From Cristatella mucedo (lineage: Eukaryota > Bryozoa > Phylactolaemata > Cristatellidae), in contig WPIO01000001.1 of the NCBI GenBank assembly GCA_009760855.2, positions 18,169,001-18,233,000 on the forward strand: a stretch of DNA of 64,000 bases, given 5' to 3'. The position numbers and the translations under genes are program-made. How positions within the stretch are numbered: the first letter of the stretch is position 1; every line of letters begins with the position of its first letter. The notes below the pieces were generated by a model that saw only the letters and a program-made list of their open reading frames with translations, had not been told where the DNA came from and did no database searches. Below, piece after piece: positions 36,711 to 47,923 of the stretch.

Positions 36711-37620
36711 AGTGTAATAATAATAATAATAATAATAATAATGTACTTGATAAAGCGCCCTCAGAGAACTCAATTTCTTTCTAGGTGCTTTACATTTGAA
36801 ACGCTATTGAATGGTGAGGAATATCATGCTTGATAAACAACACGAATAATATGGTTAGGGGTGACATGCACAGGGTCAGTATGCAAGTGTGTTTAGTGGC
36901 AGCATGTACAGTGTTAGCACGCATATGCACATCAAGGACGAATCACAGGGACCCACTAAATGCTGTCCTAAATAGGTGTGTTTTTAAGTTCTTTTAAAAT
37001 GTGGTAAAGTCAGGGGATGTTCTGACGCAAGTGGGGAGTGAGTTCCAGGCTTTGGGAGCATACGAACTAAATGCACGGTCTCCAAAGGATTTCAGGTTTG
37101 TACGAGGTAAGCTGTTGGATTCCGAAAAGCAGGGTGGTGCGATGCTTGGCCTGGTGGGGGTGTAGATCTGAGAGATAGGCTGGAGCCAAATAATCAAGTG
37201 ACCTAAAAGTGAGTAACAAAACCTTGCAGTCGATCCGTTGCTTGACTGGTAGCCAGTGCAGGTCGGCGAGAAGTGGTGTGATGTGGCAACTGCGACACTC
37301 ATGACAGACAAGCCTAGCTGCAAAGTTGTGTACCAGCTGTAATCGCCTGATTGCACATGCTGGTAGGCCAGCAAGCAGTGAGTGTGAGACCCTTGATGTG
37401 AAAAGTAGGCCATGCACATGAACCACAGGAGAGAATGTGTCGGTCGGTGCGAGAAATTCGGTGCTGAAGGCGTCAGATAAGTTATCAAAATGAATGTTGA
37501 AATCACCCATAACATGGAAGGATCGATTTCTTGCACACAGAATCGTAGTGAGAAGCTGCGCCAAGGGGACTGCAAACGACTGAAATTGAAGGGTGGGCAT
37601 CTAATAACTGCAACTCCACC
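36711..37620 (-). mobile_element. family 1 LINE, rearranged copy with endonuclease piece
   Basis: The 3' tail and C-terminal RT (37,400-36,711) join directly at about 37,390 to a piece encoding HVMGDFNIHFDNLSDAF, the GDFN motif of AP-type endonucleases. So the family encodes an APE endonuclease, but this copy has an internal deletion. Confidence 0.85.
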
Positions 37621-37639
37621 TCGAGTTTTAAAATCTTAT

Positions 37640-38525
37640 CCAAATGCGATTACAGCTGACTGCAAGAGGAGCAATAACCAAGAGTTAATGGTAAGCAATC
37701 TGTTCTAGTCCACTTCCTTTCACAATTTATACTTTTCCCCTTGCCGACGAAATCGTCAAGCACAATAGGCTTTTTTGCAGATAACCCATGGCTGTGACTG
37801 CTTTGATCCCTCACTGTCTTCCAGCACATCAAACACTCTTAACTTCCTAGCTGAATATATTGCTGAGATTGCAGCAAACTTTCTCAAATTGAATGATGAT
37901 ACAATCAGCTTGGCAAGTAAGGTAAACACCTAGTATCATTCAGCAACTTCAAAGACTAACCTTCAAAATGGGCTCGGCCAGAATATTTCCTGTATTATCT
38001 ACATGCAATTTGGGTGTGCTGCTCCAAAATGACATGTCACTGCAAAATTTAGGTTCGCTTAGATACGGACACCACAGCCAAGCTGATCCATGCATTTGTG
38101 ACATTCCGTCTAGACTTCTGTAACTCATTACTTTCACCTCTTCCTGCCAATTCAAAAAGATGCTTAAAGTTGGTGCAAAACTCTGGAGCTAGGCTTGTCT
38201 ATCATGAATGTCACAACTGCCAGATAACAACACTTCCCACCGACCTTCATCCCTATCAAGCATTGCATCGACATCAAGGTTCTGACATTTACTTTTAGGT
38301 TCTTTTATTCTCTCGTCCCGGCCTATCAATCAGAAACTTTTTCTAATCAAGCATCCCTTCGTACCACTCACTCCACTGATCGAAGTCACTAATGTCCATC
38401 ATACCGTCATCTGTTCATCATACCGACCTCGAATCCTTTGGAGACGTACCTTCAGTTCCTATGCTCCTAAAACCTGGAGCTCACTAATATCTAAGCATGC
38501 TAGGCCTGTCGACATTTAAAGAGAA
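37640..38525 (+). mobile_element. degenerate family 1 LINE
   Basis: Scattered matches to the RT C-terminal region ([34 protein letters not shown]) run in several frames and stop just before serine dehydratase exon 2. Confidence 0.75.
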
Positions 38526-38553
38526 GCTAAAAACCTGTAGACTGCGGGCTTAC

Positions 38554-38706
38554 CTCGTCCTTAAGAGCATCGATGATTTGCTGTACTGTCGATTCTGGTA
38601 CGACCACCTTGGCTGTCATTCCCAATTTGCGTGCAGCATAGGCGGCTGCCAAACCAGCATTCCCACCAGAGGAACTTACAATACTCGTGCATCCTTTCTC
38701 TTTGGC
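38554..38706 (-). CDS. SDS: L-serine dehydratase, exon 2
   Basis: After GATATAG| the reverse strand encodes AKEKGCTSIVSSSGGNAGLA, then AAYAARKLGMTAKVVVPEST, and ends GACGAG|GTAAGC in phase 0. The SSSGGNAG loop binds the carboxylate of the substrate-PLP imine in this fold (known for the family). Exon length is 51 codons exactly. Confidence 0.95.
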
Positions 38707-38884
38707 CTATATCGGCAGACAAGATCATCGTCATGCATCATTAAACATGCCTGAATAAAAGCAGTTGTTTTGGAAGAAAGCATAGTGCCAAATATATGAT
38801 GACCATAGAACAAATGTCTCATAATAATCCACTGTTTAGTGCTGTCTCGACGTGGAACACCTGCTGATTTATTGTACCAGCATA

Positions 38885-39000
38885 AAAGAGACAGACAAAC
38901 AGGTGGACATATAGACAGACATATAGACAGACATTCAGTCAGACTGAAGACAAAAAGACAGAGTGAGAGTGAACGACAGACAAAGACAGAGGCAGATAAG
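38885..39000. repeat. (ACAG/ACAGAC)-rich simple repeat
   Basis: Purine-rich imperfect units of GACAGACA and AGACAGAG. Confidence 0.85.
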
Positions 39001-39029
39001 GAATAAAAGCAAAAGCGATAATAATAACT

Positions 39030-40095
39030 ATAAAATAATAATAATTAGACATTTTTAAAAACCATAAGAAAATTAATTATCTTTCTAGACACTTTAAAAA
39101 TGTTGCAAAGGAAGCATGACATGTTAGTGATAAAATTCAGTGCTAGCATGCACAAAGAACAAAACACACAAAGAACAGTTCGCACGGAACCAAAAATGCT
39201 GTGAGGAACAGGTGCGTCTTTAGCCACTTTTTAAATATCGTCAAGTGAGGGGATGTTGTGATGTCAATCGGGAGTGAGTTTCACAAATTGGGAGTATACG
39301 AGCTAAAGGCACGGTCTCCAAATGATTTGAAGTTGCTTACAGTCAGTGCAGGTGGGTGAGAAGTGGTGCAATGTAGAGACTGCACCGTTCCCAGCAGGCT
39401 AGCCTAGTAGCATAGTTTTGCCACATCGGCTCCACAGTCCAGTTTGCCTAACTTTCAGCTACATAAGATTGTACAAATTCGGGCCTGCTTAGACAGGGAT
39501 ACGATAAGTTGGTCAGTGCATTTGTGACATCCTGTCTCGACTTCTCTAACTCACCACTAGAAGATCTGACGGCCTGTGCAATCACGTGTTTATAGTTAGG
39601 CGAAACTCAGCTGCTAGGCTTGTCTGTCGTGAGCGCTGCAGTTGCCACATCGCACCATTTCTCGCCGACTTGCACTGGCTCCTCACCAGACAGCGTATCG
39701 GCTTCAAACCCCGTCATTTCCTTGTTCCGGCCGACATATCGTCAATACTTCCTCATCAGGTTTCGCATTGTACCACCAGCTCTTCTGACTCAAATCGTTT
39801 GCAGTGCCTCTAAGTAACTTCAAATCCTATGGAGACGTACCTTCAGTTCATATTCTCCCAATACATGGAACTCAATACCTACCGAACTTCACATATCCCC
39901 TGACTTGATGACAAAAAACCTTCCTGTTCCTCTGAGCATTAGCTCAATCAACGTGCAATGTCCTGTGTGTGATTATGCGTGCTGATATTGTGCATACTAT
40001 CACCAACCAATCGATTTACTTCCTTCCCAGAATAGTTAAAGTGCCTAAAAAGTGACTAATCACTCTCGGGGTGCTGACCAAATGTTTTATTATTA
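39030..40095. mobile_element. two degenerate family 1 LINE fragments in opposite orientations
   Basis: 39,030-39,400 on the - strand starts with the AATAATAATTAG tail. 39,400-40,095 on the + strand carries RT C-terminal codons ([20 protein letters not shown]) and ends in a TTATTATGATCATTATT tail. Confidence 0.75.
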
Positions 40096-40104
40096 TGATC
40101 ATTA

Positions 40105-40255
40105 TTGTGCCAAGCTGGTTTGGTCCAGAGGTTAAGGTACTCGCCCCGACCAAGGTCTGGCTGGGTTCGTGGGCTCGAGCCCCAAGGCATATGTGAAGCG
40201 CCTGAATAGAGATTAAGTTCTCTTAGGGCGCCATTACAAATTAATTATATATTAG
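40105..40255 (+). repeat. tRNA-derived SINE, family B
   Basis: TGGTCCAGAGGTTAAGGTAC (A box), GTGGGCTCGAGCCCC (B box) and the tail GCGCCTGAATAGAGATTAAG / TTCTCTTAGGGCGCC, ending in an AT-rich run. Confidence 0.9.
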
Positions 40256-40327
40256 GAGACGTGCCCTTTAAATGTTTCCAATACATCTTCTACTGGCGAG
40301 TTGCATCATATATGCGCGCTCGCGGGC

Positions 40328-40480
40328 ACACACACACACAAACATACACACACACAACACATGCCAACGCACGTGAGCAAACAAACACATACGCACGCAC
40401 TTACACAAACACACACATACACACACCCGTATGTAAAATCCACCAACATACACAACTACACGCACAGGCACGCACACACC
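40328..40480. repeat. (CA)n-type microsatellite, interrupted
   Basis: CA, CACG and CATACA units over about 150 bases. Confidence 0.95.
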
Positions 40481-40917
40481 CATTTTTAATCAAGAGCGAG
40501 GCAACTAAGTTTTTCAATAAACTAGACACTGCCTGCAGCAGCATAAGCAAGATTCCGTGCAATGTCCCTCGATCAGAGAGCTTGCAGCACCACAGTACTG
40601 CTTCACATATGCTAAATTCTCCAGATGTCTTCAGACCTACTCTGTAAGCAATCCCATCTGACCATTCTTGCATATTTCCATGTGCCCCAATAGATCAATG
40701 GGTTCCTTTGTGCTAGATCAGTTAATCGCTACTGTGCTCAGCTGAGTATGCTAGGTTTTCCTACTGCAGTAAATATAGGCATATCGGACGAGGTCTGTTG
40801 CTCTGCAGTTCGCCCTCGTTCAGACCCTGAGGGGGGCATGCCACCTTTACAATGACATAAACAAGAGTTGGCAGTACTGACGAGGATCTAGAGCCCTTCT
40901 ATGCTATTCATATTTAC

Positions 40918-41056
40918 CTTCATACAGAGATTGCCGATCCCTCTAATTTTAAAGGACGAAAAAGGCTGTATGTTTTCCAGCTTGATGTATACAGGCAAAC
41001 CGGCAACCTTCGACAGTGGCAGGCTCTCCAGCAGAGGCGTCTTGACATGAAGCATC
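40918..41056 (-). CDS. SDS: L-serine dehydratase, exon 1 of the coding region
   Basis: The ATG at 41,055 starts LHVKTPLLESLPLSKVAG, then VYIKLENIQPFSSFKIRGIG and the donor AAG|GTAAAT in phase 0. The Lys in SSFKIRG is the one that forms the internal aldimine with PLP. A good acceptor (TTTGCTGTAG|G) lies directly before the ATG, so an upstream untranslated exon is likely. With all six exons the protein is about 330 residues, the usual length for animal SDS. No key residue is missing and nothing suggests a pseudogene. Confidence 0.93.
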
Positions 41057-41059
41057 CTA

Positions 41060-41860
41060 CAGCAAAGAAGTTGTAAAGTGGTTAATAGAGAGCCGGTGGC
41101 AGCACCACACCGGCTGAGGGATGCTGGTATGCACAATCAAGTACACGTTGATAAGTCGGCAGCCATCGATCTATCTTAGATTGGTTTCTATAGCTGACCT
41201 TAACACTTATTGATGGCGTGGCCATGCACCGTCGATATGGGAGTCTGTACTACAGCGTACAAGTAGAATAGCTCTAGCCAGAAACACCATGGAAAAGATA
41301 GAGTGCGAAAAAAACTACAGTGTTCAATGGCATCTATCTCACAATTTATGAGAAAAAGATTTGCTACAAGTAGAACCATTTCTTTACCGTGCACCACGGA
41401 GTAAATGCTTATAAAACTCATGACGTCAGGCATACAGAGGCTTGAGCTGCTGAAATTCAATTTCTCACTGATTTTCAAACAGCACGTAAGTGTCAGCCAA
41501 GCTAACTGTAATGAGTCAACCCTAGACCTGTTGAAGGGGCCTGGATTTGGTACGACCTTCCATTTTTCGGAAACAAAACTTCCAATCGAAGCCTCATTAC
41601 GAATTTAAGAGAGTGCAATGTTTCTGGTCGAATCATCAAGAGGTTTGCTTTACTGATAAGATGGATGAAGTTGCCTTTCATGAGTGGCAACTGCAGAGCA
41701 ATTAATATTTCAGGCTCTGAACCTGTGTTATATCATAAGTATGGCATCACAAGTCATCAACGCAAACTATGTCCTGCACAATTCTATTTGAATACTGGCT
41801 CAGCAAAAAAGCTGAAAACCCCCATCGGCGGAGCAGCACCTGTTCATGGCATGCACTGGT
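41060..41860. other. upstream of serine dehydratase, nothing recognised
   Basis: Short frames without homology. No promoter motif could be identified for the gene. Confidence 0.4.
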
Positions 41861-41869
41861 TGGCGAGAG

Positions 41870-42660
41870 TAATTCTAATAATAGTAATAATAATACAAGT
41901 ATCCGTGTGCTTTACAACTCGCTGCAAGAGAAGAAATAGGAAAGGTTTAATGACATGCACCGTATAATGCTTAAACGGCATGCAAGAGCACACAAGAAGA
42001 CATCCAGAGCCACTGATTATGATCCCTGGTTACTAACATGCACTGAATCATGCACAGGTGAGCATGCAAAGCATACTAGAACAAGACAAAAACAAGTTCA
42101 CTGAGGGATAGCTGAGCAAAACAAGCCCGTCTTAAGCTGAGACTTAAATGATGCAAAGTCAATGCAGTATGCGGAAGCGAGTTCTACACTTTCAGTTCAT
42201 CCGAAGTGGATTCCCAATCACAAAGAGTTCAATTTAGTTCGAGGAAAGGCGAGACTACTGGAAGCCAAGAAGGTGTTAGTCTGAGAGCACACAGGGGCAG
42301 CAAGGAGGTCGAATGGGTTACTGCGACAGACAAGCCGTTGCTGCGACAGATCTGCCGAGCTACCAAATTTTGCACCGGCTGCAGACGATTAATGGCACAG
42401 GGAACGAGTCCCGAACCAAAGAAATTTCGGCAATCGAGACTCGATGTCACAAACGCGAGAACTGGTTTGGCTATAGTACTCGTGTTTATGCACGCCCTCA
42501 TTTTGGCAGGAACCGTCGGCCGAAAGAATCCTGCACTACGCCTGCAGAACTCACCAGGCCGTCGCGCCGGGATAGAGTCTACTGCATACGGCTGAAATAC
42601 AGACGCGACGTATCCCTCCGGCCACGCTAGACCTTCTCCCACGGGCCACGCTTTTCTCAC
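41870..42660 (-). mobile_element. degenerate LINE
   Basis: The reverse strand (42,660-42,229) encodes AFVTSSLD, PCAINRLQPVQNLVARQIC and neighbouring RT C-terminal residues. A tail (ATAATAGTAATAATAATAC) lies at 41,876-41,897. Confidence 0.7.
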
Positions 42661-42664
42661 TGAT

Positions 42665-43445
42665 AGTGGTTTGCCCGGACGGATCGCGGCTACAAAGCAG
42701 GGAAAATACTAGCCAGTTTGACTGGCTTACCCAACAGCAGCTACTACCGCAATCTTCATTGCACTGAACATGTCTAAGTTAAGATATGCTTCGAACAGGC
42801 CGACAAAGCAGAGCTAAAAAGGTTACAGCCCGGCGAACGAAGGCGGTAAGCGTTGTCCGGGTTTTCGATATGGACACCATAGAATTTATCGCCATCGATA
42901 TTATTAACTAAGTAGCACGACATGCACGCCGTCTCCCGTACTTGAAGATTCCGACTTGCTGTCGAGGCAACACCGACGTGCTAGGGCTAGCGGCGGTGCT
43001 GAATAAGGGGCGTGGCCAATAGTTCGGTACGAGAGCGAGGCTCAGAGTTCCGGAAGTTCAATCGACGTCTAGCGTGCTTACCTGGCGACCGAGTTGTCGT
43101 AGCGGTTCACCGCTAAGCTGGGGTGATAGACAAGGCTAAAGCCAAACGCAACGGCTCTTAAATTTTTTCAAAATAAGGAAGAAGTGGTAAAATATTCATC
43201 AGTCTCACGCATACCAAGCGCTCGCCTGCGGTCTCATTGATTATTTCGACAAACCCTTTCTACGCCATCTTGGGGCGCTCAGAGTGTAAGACAAGTTGCT
43301 AAATGATCCGTCAACTGATCTGAGTTTTGTAACATATTTCCTGAGAAATTTGGCTTCTTAGCTTTGAAACCTGAGAGAAAATAAGTGAGGAGTGAACCAT
43401 CGACCACCTGCGGTCAAGTCCAAATGATGAGTGAGCTTTCAAAAC
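42665..43445. other. nothing recognised
   Basis: Host-like composition. No open frame of note. Confidence 0.5.
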
Positions 43446-43449
43446 TGAG

Positions 43450-43632
43450 AAGTAGTTATAAAATGAATGGAATGGAGCATAGGGCTCATTCGAATGACGT
43501 CATCAACTAAATAAACCGTACTCCGATCCACAATCTCGCTAACGCTTGATCGTTTCTCGTCGTCCGATTTATTTAATGGCTGCCGTCATTCTCGAGGCCC
43601 TATTCTCCATACCATTCATTTTATAACTACTT
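43450..43632. repeat. inverted repeat at the left edge of the viral block
   Basis: Arms of about 50 bp (43,450-43,499 and 43,583-43,632) share AGTAGTTATAAAATGAATGG and continue with a few mismatches around an 80-base loop. The AT-rich viral DNA begins right after it. It may be a foldback/MITE element or part of the virus terminus. Confidence 0.8.
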
Positions 43633-43746
43633 GGACTTGAGTTAGGTTGATATGACTATATAAGAGTAAAAAATATTTGCGATTAATTAAATATTAATTT
43701 AACTAATTTGTATTCGTTTTAAATAAATTAATTTACTGTGTATAAT

Positions 43747-44484
43747 ATGAGCACCAAGTGTGATTTCTTTCCTAGACATTATCGTGAGAATATGGTTTCT
43801 TATTTAATTAGAATTAGGAAAGTATTTTATGATTTTTATGGTTATGGTGTTCCTTTTGTTAATGGTAATGATGAAATGAAACCAAATATTGAATATAAGT
43901 ATTTTGAATTTAATTCGTGAAGGTAAGAAGCAAAAATTGTCAAATTACGAAATGAGTAGACATCCAGAACTTTTTAATGAAGATAAATCTTATAATGTTG
44001 TTGATGATTTCTTAGTTAAAACTTTCAGAGATCCGCGTTGTACAAAAGATTTTCATAAAAGTATATCTTTTAATAGAGGACAGCGTGTCATACCTATGAA
44101 CGAAATACGCTAATGATAAATACAACAAAATACTTTTAGAAAATGAAAGAGTCAGAAATTGTTTAACTAAATTATTACGTATTAGATATTGTTTTCAATT
44201 TATAAGTATTTTGTTGACTATTGCAATTACTATAACTAGTACATATGTACAAAATATGAGGATCTTTCTCATATAGTAACTGTTTTAGGTGGATTAGCAA
44301 CAATGATAATATCAATTAAAAGTACAACATCACAAATTGATAGAAGAAAAAGATCTACACTTCAAGCAAATCATAACTTGATTTCAAAGATTGTAGATGC
44401 TTTAGATGATGACAATATAACTAAAGAAGAATTCAATGAAATACTAATTGGTCCATTAGAAAATACAGGTGAATCTAAATCTTA
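43747..44484 (+). pseudogene. unknown viral membrane protein, frameshifted
   Basis: Reading starts at the ATG after a TATAAT motif (43,747) and moves between frames near 43,890, 44,100 and 44,255, each time by one base, to end at TAA 44,482. The order is a hydrophilic N-terminal half rich in aromatic and basic residues (CDFFPRHYRENM), then a membrane segment (FQFISILLTIAITITSTYV), a second shorter one (IVTVLGGLATMIISI) and a charged tail with DDDNITKEEFNE. I do not recognise the family. Its 3' end overlaps the integrase 3' end by about 10 bases, tail to tail. Confidence 0.6.
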
Positions 44485-45348
44485 ATCACTTGTAACTCTT
44501 CTCTAAAAAAAACTTCTCTTAACATCATTTACCCAAAAACGCGACGGTTGATCTTGCAATACCATCATTCTAACAATATTACATTTAATTTAACTATATA
44601 TTGGATTTGTAGCTCTTCTTCTTTTTTTCATTGTCTCCTTCATCTGGTTATAATAAATATCTAACTGTTGTTCCAAGTTCTCAAAGCTTTTCTTGTTCTC
44701 CAACTTTATTATGATAATTTGGTTTCTTTAGTTTTACTTTATCTTTTGTTATTGCTTTAACAGGTTTTTCACCAGTTGCTATTGCAATACTAATATTTAG
44801 AAAATCAATAATCTTTGATGAATTATAAATCCACTCTCTGTTTCTAGTATAATTTCCTTTATTGATACTTTCTATTTCTTTTTCATATTGAGCAATAAAT
44901 GCTCTCTCGGCTACTGTTCTATTCATTCTTTCAACTAATGCAACACTCTTTTTGCTTGTACCTTCTATAATACGTGTTTCATGTCTTTTCATTTCTTTAG
45001 CAAACTCTCCTTTAAAATCTGATCCTGGATCTAATGTTATCTTCTTTGGCCATTTCAAAGGACCTTTACTATAAATATCTATTACTGTTTGAGTTACTTG
45101 TTTAGAAGATTTTTTTAGCGGTCTTGAATCTTTATATCTACTAGCAAGATCACTATCACTCAAAGCATATTTATATCCAGAATCATTAGGCATATATAAA
45201 ATGTCTGCTTGATGATTTTCATTAGGTTCTACAATTTTAAAGAAACCCTGTGGAATATCCGTAGGTCTTGCTTTAAATACTGTACTTATACCTGAGTTAG
45301 GTTTGAATTGACCTTCTTTTTTCTTTCATTTAGAGTTAACAATGACAT
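44475..45348 (-). CDS. INT: Polinton integrase (retroviral-type, DDE)
   Basis: The catalytic triad is visible: Asp in HQADILYMP, Asp in ITLDPGSDFKGE and Glu in LVERMNRTVAERAF, within the RNase H-like fold that joins viral ends to host DNA. The family pattern SGYKYAL and KGPLKWPKK is also present. The start is the ATG at 45,348, 10 bases from the divergent gene at 45,359. After the catalytic core an SH3-like C-terminal region is recognisable (VRYLL; KRSFF) although interrupted by TGA 44,681, TAA 44,648 and TAA 44,590. Frameshifts lie near 45,318, 44,618 and 44,503 in homopolymers. The end is TAG at 44,475. Key residues are intact. Confidence 0.9.
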
Positions 45349-45358
45349 TTTATAGAGA
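45349..45358. promoter_or_regulatory. 10-bp bidirectional start region (integrase / Cys-rich gene)
   Basis: The two start codons face away from each other with only TTTATAGAGA between them. Read forward it ends in TATAGAGA|ATG. Read backward it is TCTCTATAAA|ATG. Both fit the start-proximal motif of the other viral genes. Confidence 0.7.
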
Positions 45359-45723
45359 ATGGAAATAGTTTGCGATATATGTTTAAATACATTTAATGAA
45401 ACTGAATACCTTTAATCAGGTCATCCTTATTGTAGACCACCAAAATAAAAAAGACCAGAATAAAAATATGAAATACGTTGTGATGTATGTGATCTAGATA
45501 TGAATGAAACTGCATTTAATTCTAGTCTTTTACGTAACGATTCAAGTATAATTTTTTCATACTGCAACATAAATTCTAATTCATTTAAAAAAGAGAGAGA
45601 CCAACTAAATTATATTCTTTAGCTAAGAAACACTTTAAAAAATTATGTTGCTCTACTTCTTGTTTATATCATTGTTTAGATGATAAAGCTATTTGTTATT
45701 CCAAAACTATTCCCACTTGTTAA
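45359..45723 (+). pseudogene. Cys-rich, probably zinc-binding viral protein
   Basis: The frame opens with MEIVCDICLNTF, has a second pair in RCDVCDLDMNETAF, and after a frameshift near 45,620 ends with CCSTSCLYHC and CYSKTIPTC. The spaced CxxC pairs suggest one or two zinc fingers. In-frame TAA codons stand at 45,413, 45,446 and 45,461, and the apparent end is TAA 45,721. I cannot name the family. It is divergent from the integrase and could be an early regulator (inferred from position only). Confidence 0.55.
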
Positions 45724-45775
45724 AGGTAAACGTAAAATAACAAAGTTAAAAGAGTTAATAGTGTTAATAGTTCAC

Positions 45776-46646
45776 CTATACTTCTCAGGAGGCTACATAA
45801 CTAACCAAGAGGTTTATCTTTAAATTTCCAAGATTATCAATGAAGTAATAATCTGTCGGTAATCTAGTAAAATAAGCATAATATTTTAAGTCAACACCTC
45901 CAGTTGTAGAAGTATGTATAGCTCTTACATCTCCAGATACATCAGTTGTATCACTATTAGGTTTAAGAAATACACAATTAGATGCTCCAACTACCATAAC
46001 ATTTAATATCCTTATAGGTGGAGTTGTTTTAATAATCCATGAATAAGATGTTGATAAATATAAAATTGAATTCAATGCTTTTAGATTCATTGAGATTGAT
46101 ATTACTTCTGTTATTTTTCTAATTGTTTTATCTGCATAATACTTTGTTGCAACATCACTTTAATTTACAGGTTCAGCAACATTTGTTATTAAATTACCTC
46201 CCATATTTATGTTTGTTGTTGAGGGAAATGCTTTCAGTAATACATCTCTTTTCATTCCTCTATAAGTAACGCAATAATCATCATTTAATACTAATGGATG
46301 ACCATTAACTGAATTCCAATAATTGGATATATAGCATAACTATTCATGTTTAAATCTCCTAAAATTGTATCACCGGTTTTTTAACATAATTATTTTCTTG
46401 ACTAACATTAACACCACCAGTAGGATTTACTCCTGCTCCAAGATTAATACTAGATTTACCAGCAAGATTAAGTGCTATTCCTAAATTAACAACCAAGATT
46501 TTATCGGCATAAGATTTTGTCACAGCATCACTATCATTAATAGAATCTGATAAATTCAAAACTATATTTCCATTTGCATTAAGATCTGAAAGAATATAAC
46601 CATTAATTTGTGAAACATAATATGTTGAATTAAACTTCGCACTCAT
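45776..46646 (-). pseudogene. fibre-like protein with NLxxPV..DAxTKxY repeats
   Basis: Starting at ATG 46,646 after AATATATAG, the product has repeated units of about 40 residues: NLSDSINDSDAVTKSYADK, GDLNMNS, and ITNVAEPVN followed by SDVATKYYADK. This repeat is common in phage and large-virus tail or spike fibres, where it forms trimeric stalks (known). A globular C-terminal part follows. Frameshifts lie at 46,383 (A run) and near 46,310. TAA interrupts at 46,160 and TGA at 45,785, with TAG three codons later (45,776). Related genes at 60.2-62.4 kb lie on the other strand. Confidence 0.7.
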
Positions 46647-46674
46647 CTATATATTAATTTATCAATATTTTACT

Positions 46675-46867
46675 TCGATCCAAAACTTGTCTTACAACTG
46701 GAACTATTCTTGAAAATCTAAATGGATCTTTCTCCTTAACAACCTGTATTTCTACTTATATAATATTTTATAACATTGCCAAAACTGTTTTTATTTGAGT
46801 GTCTACCATAATAAGAAATTATATCAAATTCAAAATCATAGCACTTCTTATCTTTAAGCAAAAACAT
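46675..46867 (-). pseudogene. viral coding remnant left of a LINE insertion
   Basis: The reverse strand carries coding-like pieces (CYDFEFDIISYYGRHSNKN, then EKDPFRFSRIVPVVRQVLD) ending at a TAA. It may be the 3' end of the gene cut by the LINE, whose other part lies at 48,632-49,150. Confidence 0.4.
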
Positions 46868-47909
46868 GAACAGAGCGGTTCTCTTGCTGCATGCATTGAT
46901 GACATCCGATCATGGATGGCAGCAAATTTTCTAAAACTAAACGATGATAAAACTAACTTACTAGTTATGGGCAAACCTAGTGTTATTCAGAAATTGGAAA
47001 GGCTGACTTTCAAAATTGGCTCTGCCAGCATATCTCCAGTTGCATCAGCTCGAAATCTAGGTGTCATATTCCAAAGCGACCTCTCGTTAGACGACCACAT
47101 CAGCTCCACAGTCAAATCAGCCTATTTTCAGCTTCATAACATTGCTAAAATTCGGGCTTGTTTAGATAAGGATACCACGTCCAAGTTGGTCCATGCATTC
47201 GTGACATCTCGTCTCGACTTCTGCAACTCACTGCTTACTGGCCTACCAGCATGTGCGATCAGGCGATTGCAGCTGGTGCAAAACTCTGCAGCTAGGCTTG
47301 TCTGTCGTGAGCGTCGCAGTTGCCACATTACTCCACTTCTCGCCGACCTGCACTGGTTACCAGTCAAGCAACGGATTGACTTCAAGGTTTTGTCGCTCAC
47401 TTTTAGGTCTCTTCATTCTATGGCTCCAGCCTATCTTTCAGAGATACTACCCCATCAGGCAAAGCATCGTACCACTCGCTTTTCGGAATCCAACAGTCTA
47501 GAAATACCTCGTACAAACCTTAAATCCTTTGGAGACCGTGCATTTAGCTCGTATGCTCCCACAGCCTGGAACTCCCTCCCGACCTGCATCAGAACATCCC
47601 CTGACCTGACCACATTTAAAAGAAACTTAAAAACATACCTATTTAGGACAGCATTTAGTGGGTCCTTGTGATTCGTCCTCGATGTGCTTATGCGTGCTGA
47701 CACTGTTCATGCTGCCACTAACCACATTTGCATGCTGACCCAGTGCATGTAACCCCTAACCATGTTATTCATTTTGTTTGTTTTTCAAGCATGATTTTAC
47801 TTACTATTCTATTGCGTATCACTTTGCAGCAAATGTAAAGCGCCTAGAAAGAGATTAAGTTCTCTGAGGGCGCTTTATCAAGTGCAATATTATTATTATT
47901 ATTATTATT
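46868..47909 (+). mobile_element. family 1 LINE inserted in the virus
   Basis: A 5'-truncated copy whose RT C-terminal part (46,868-47,671) is still open for about 265 codons, then the GCGCC hairpin and (ATT)n. It is one of the youngest-looking copies in the window, closely similar to the one at 5.06 kb. Confidence 0.95.
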
Positions 47910-47923
47910 CTCTAATTGGCATA

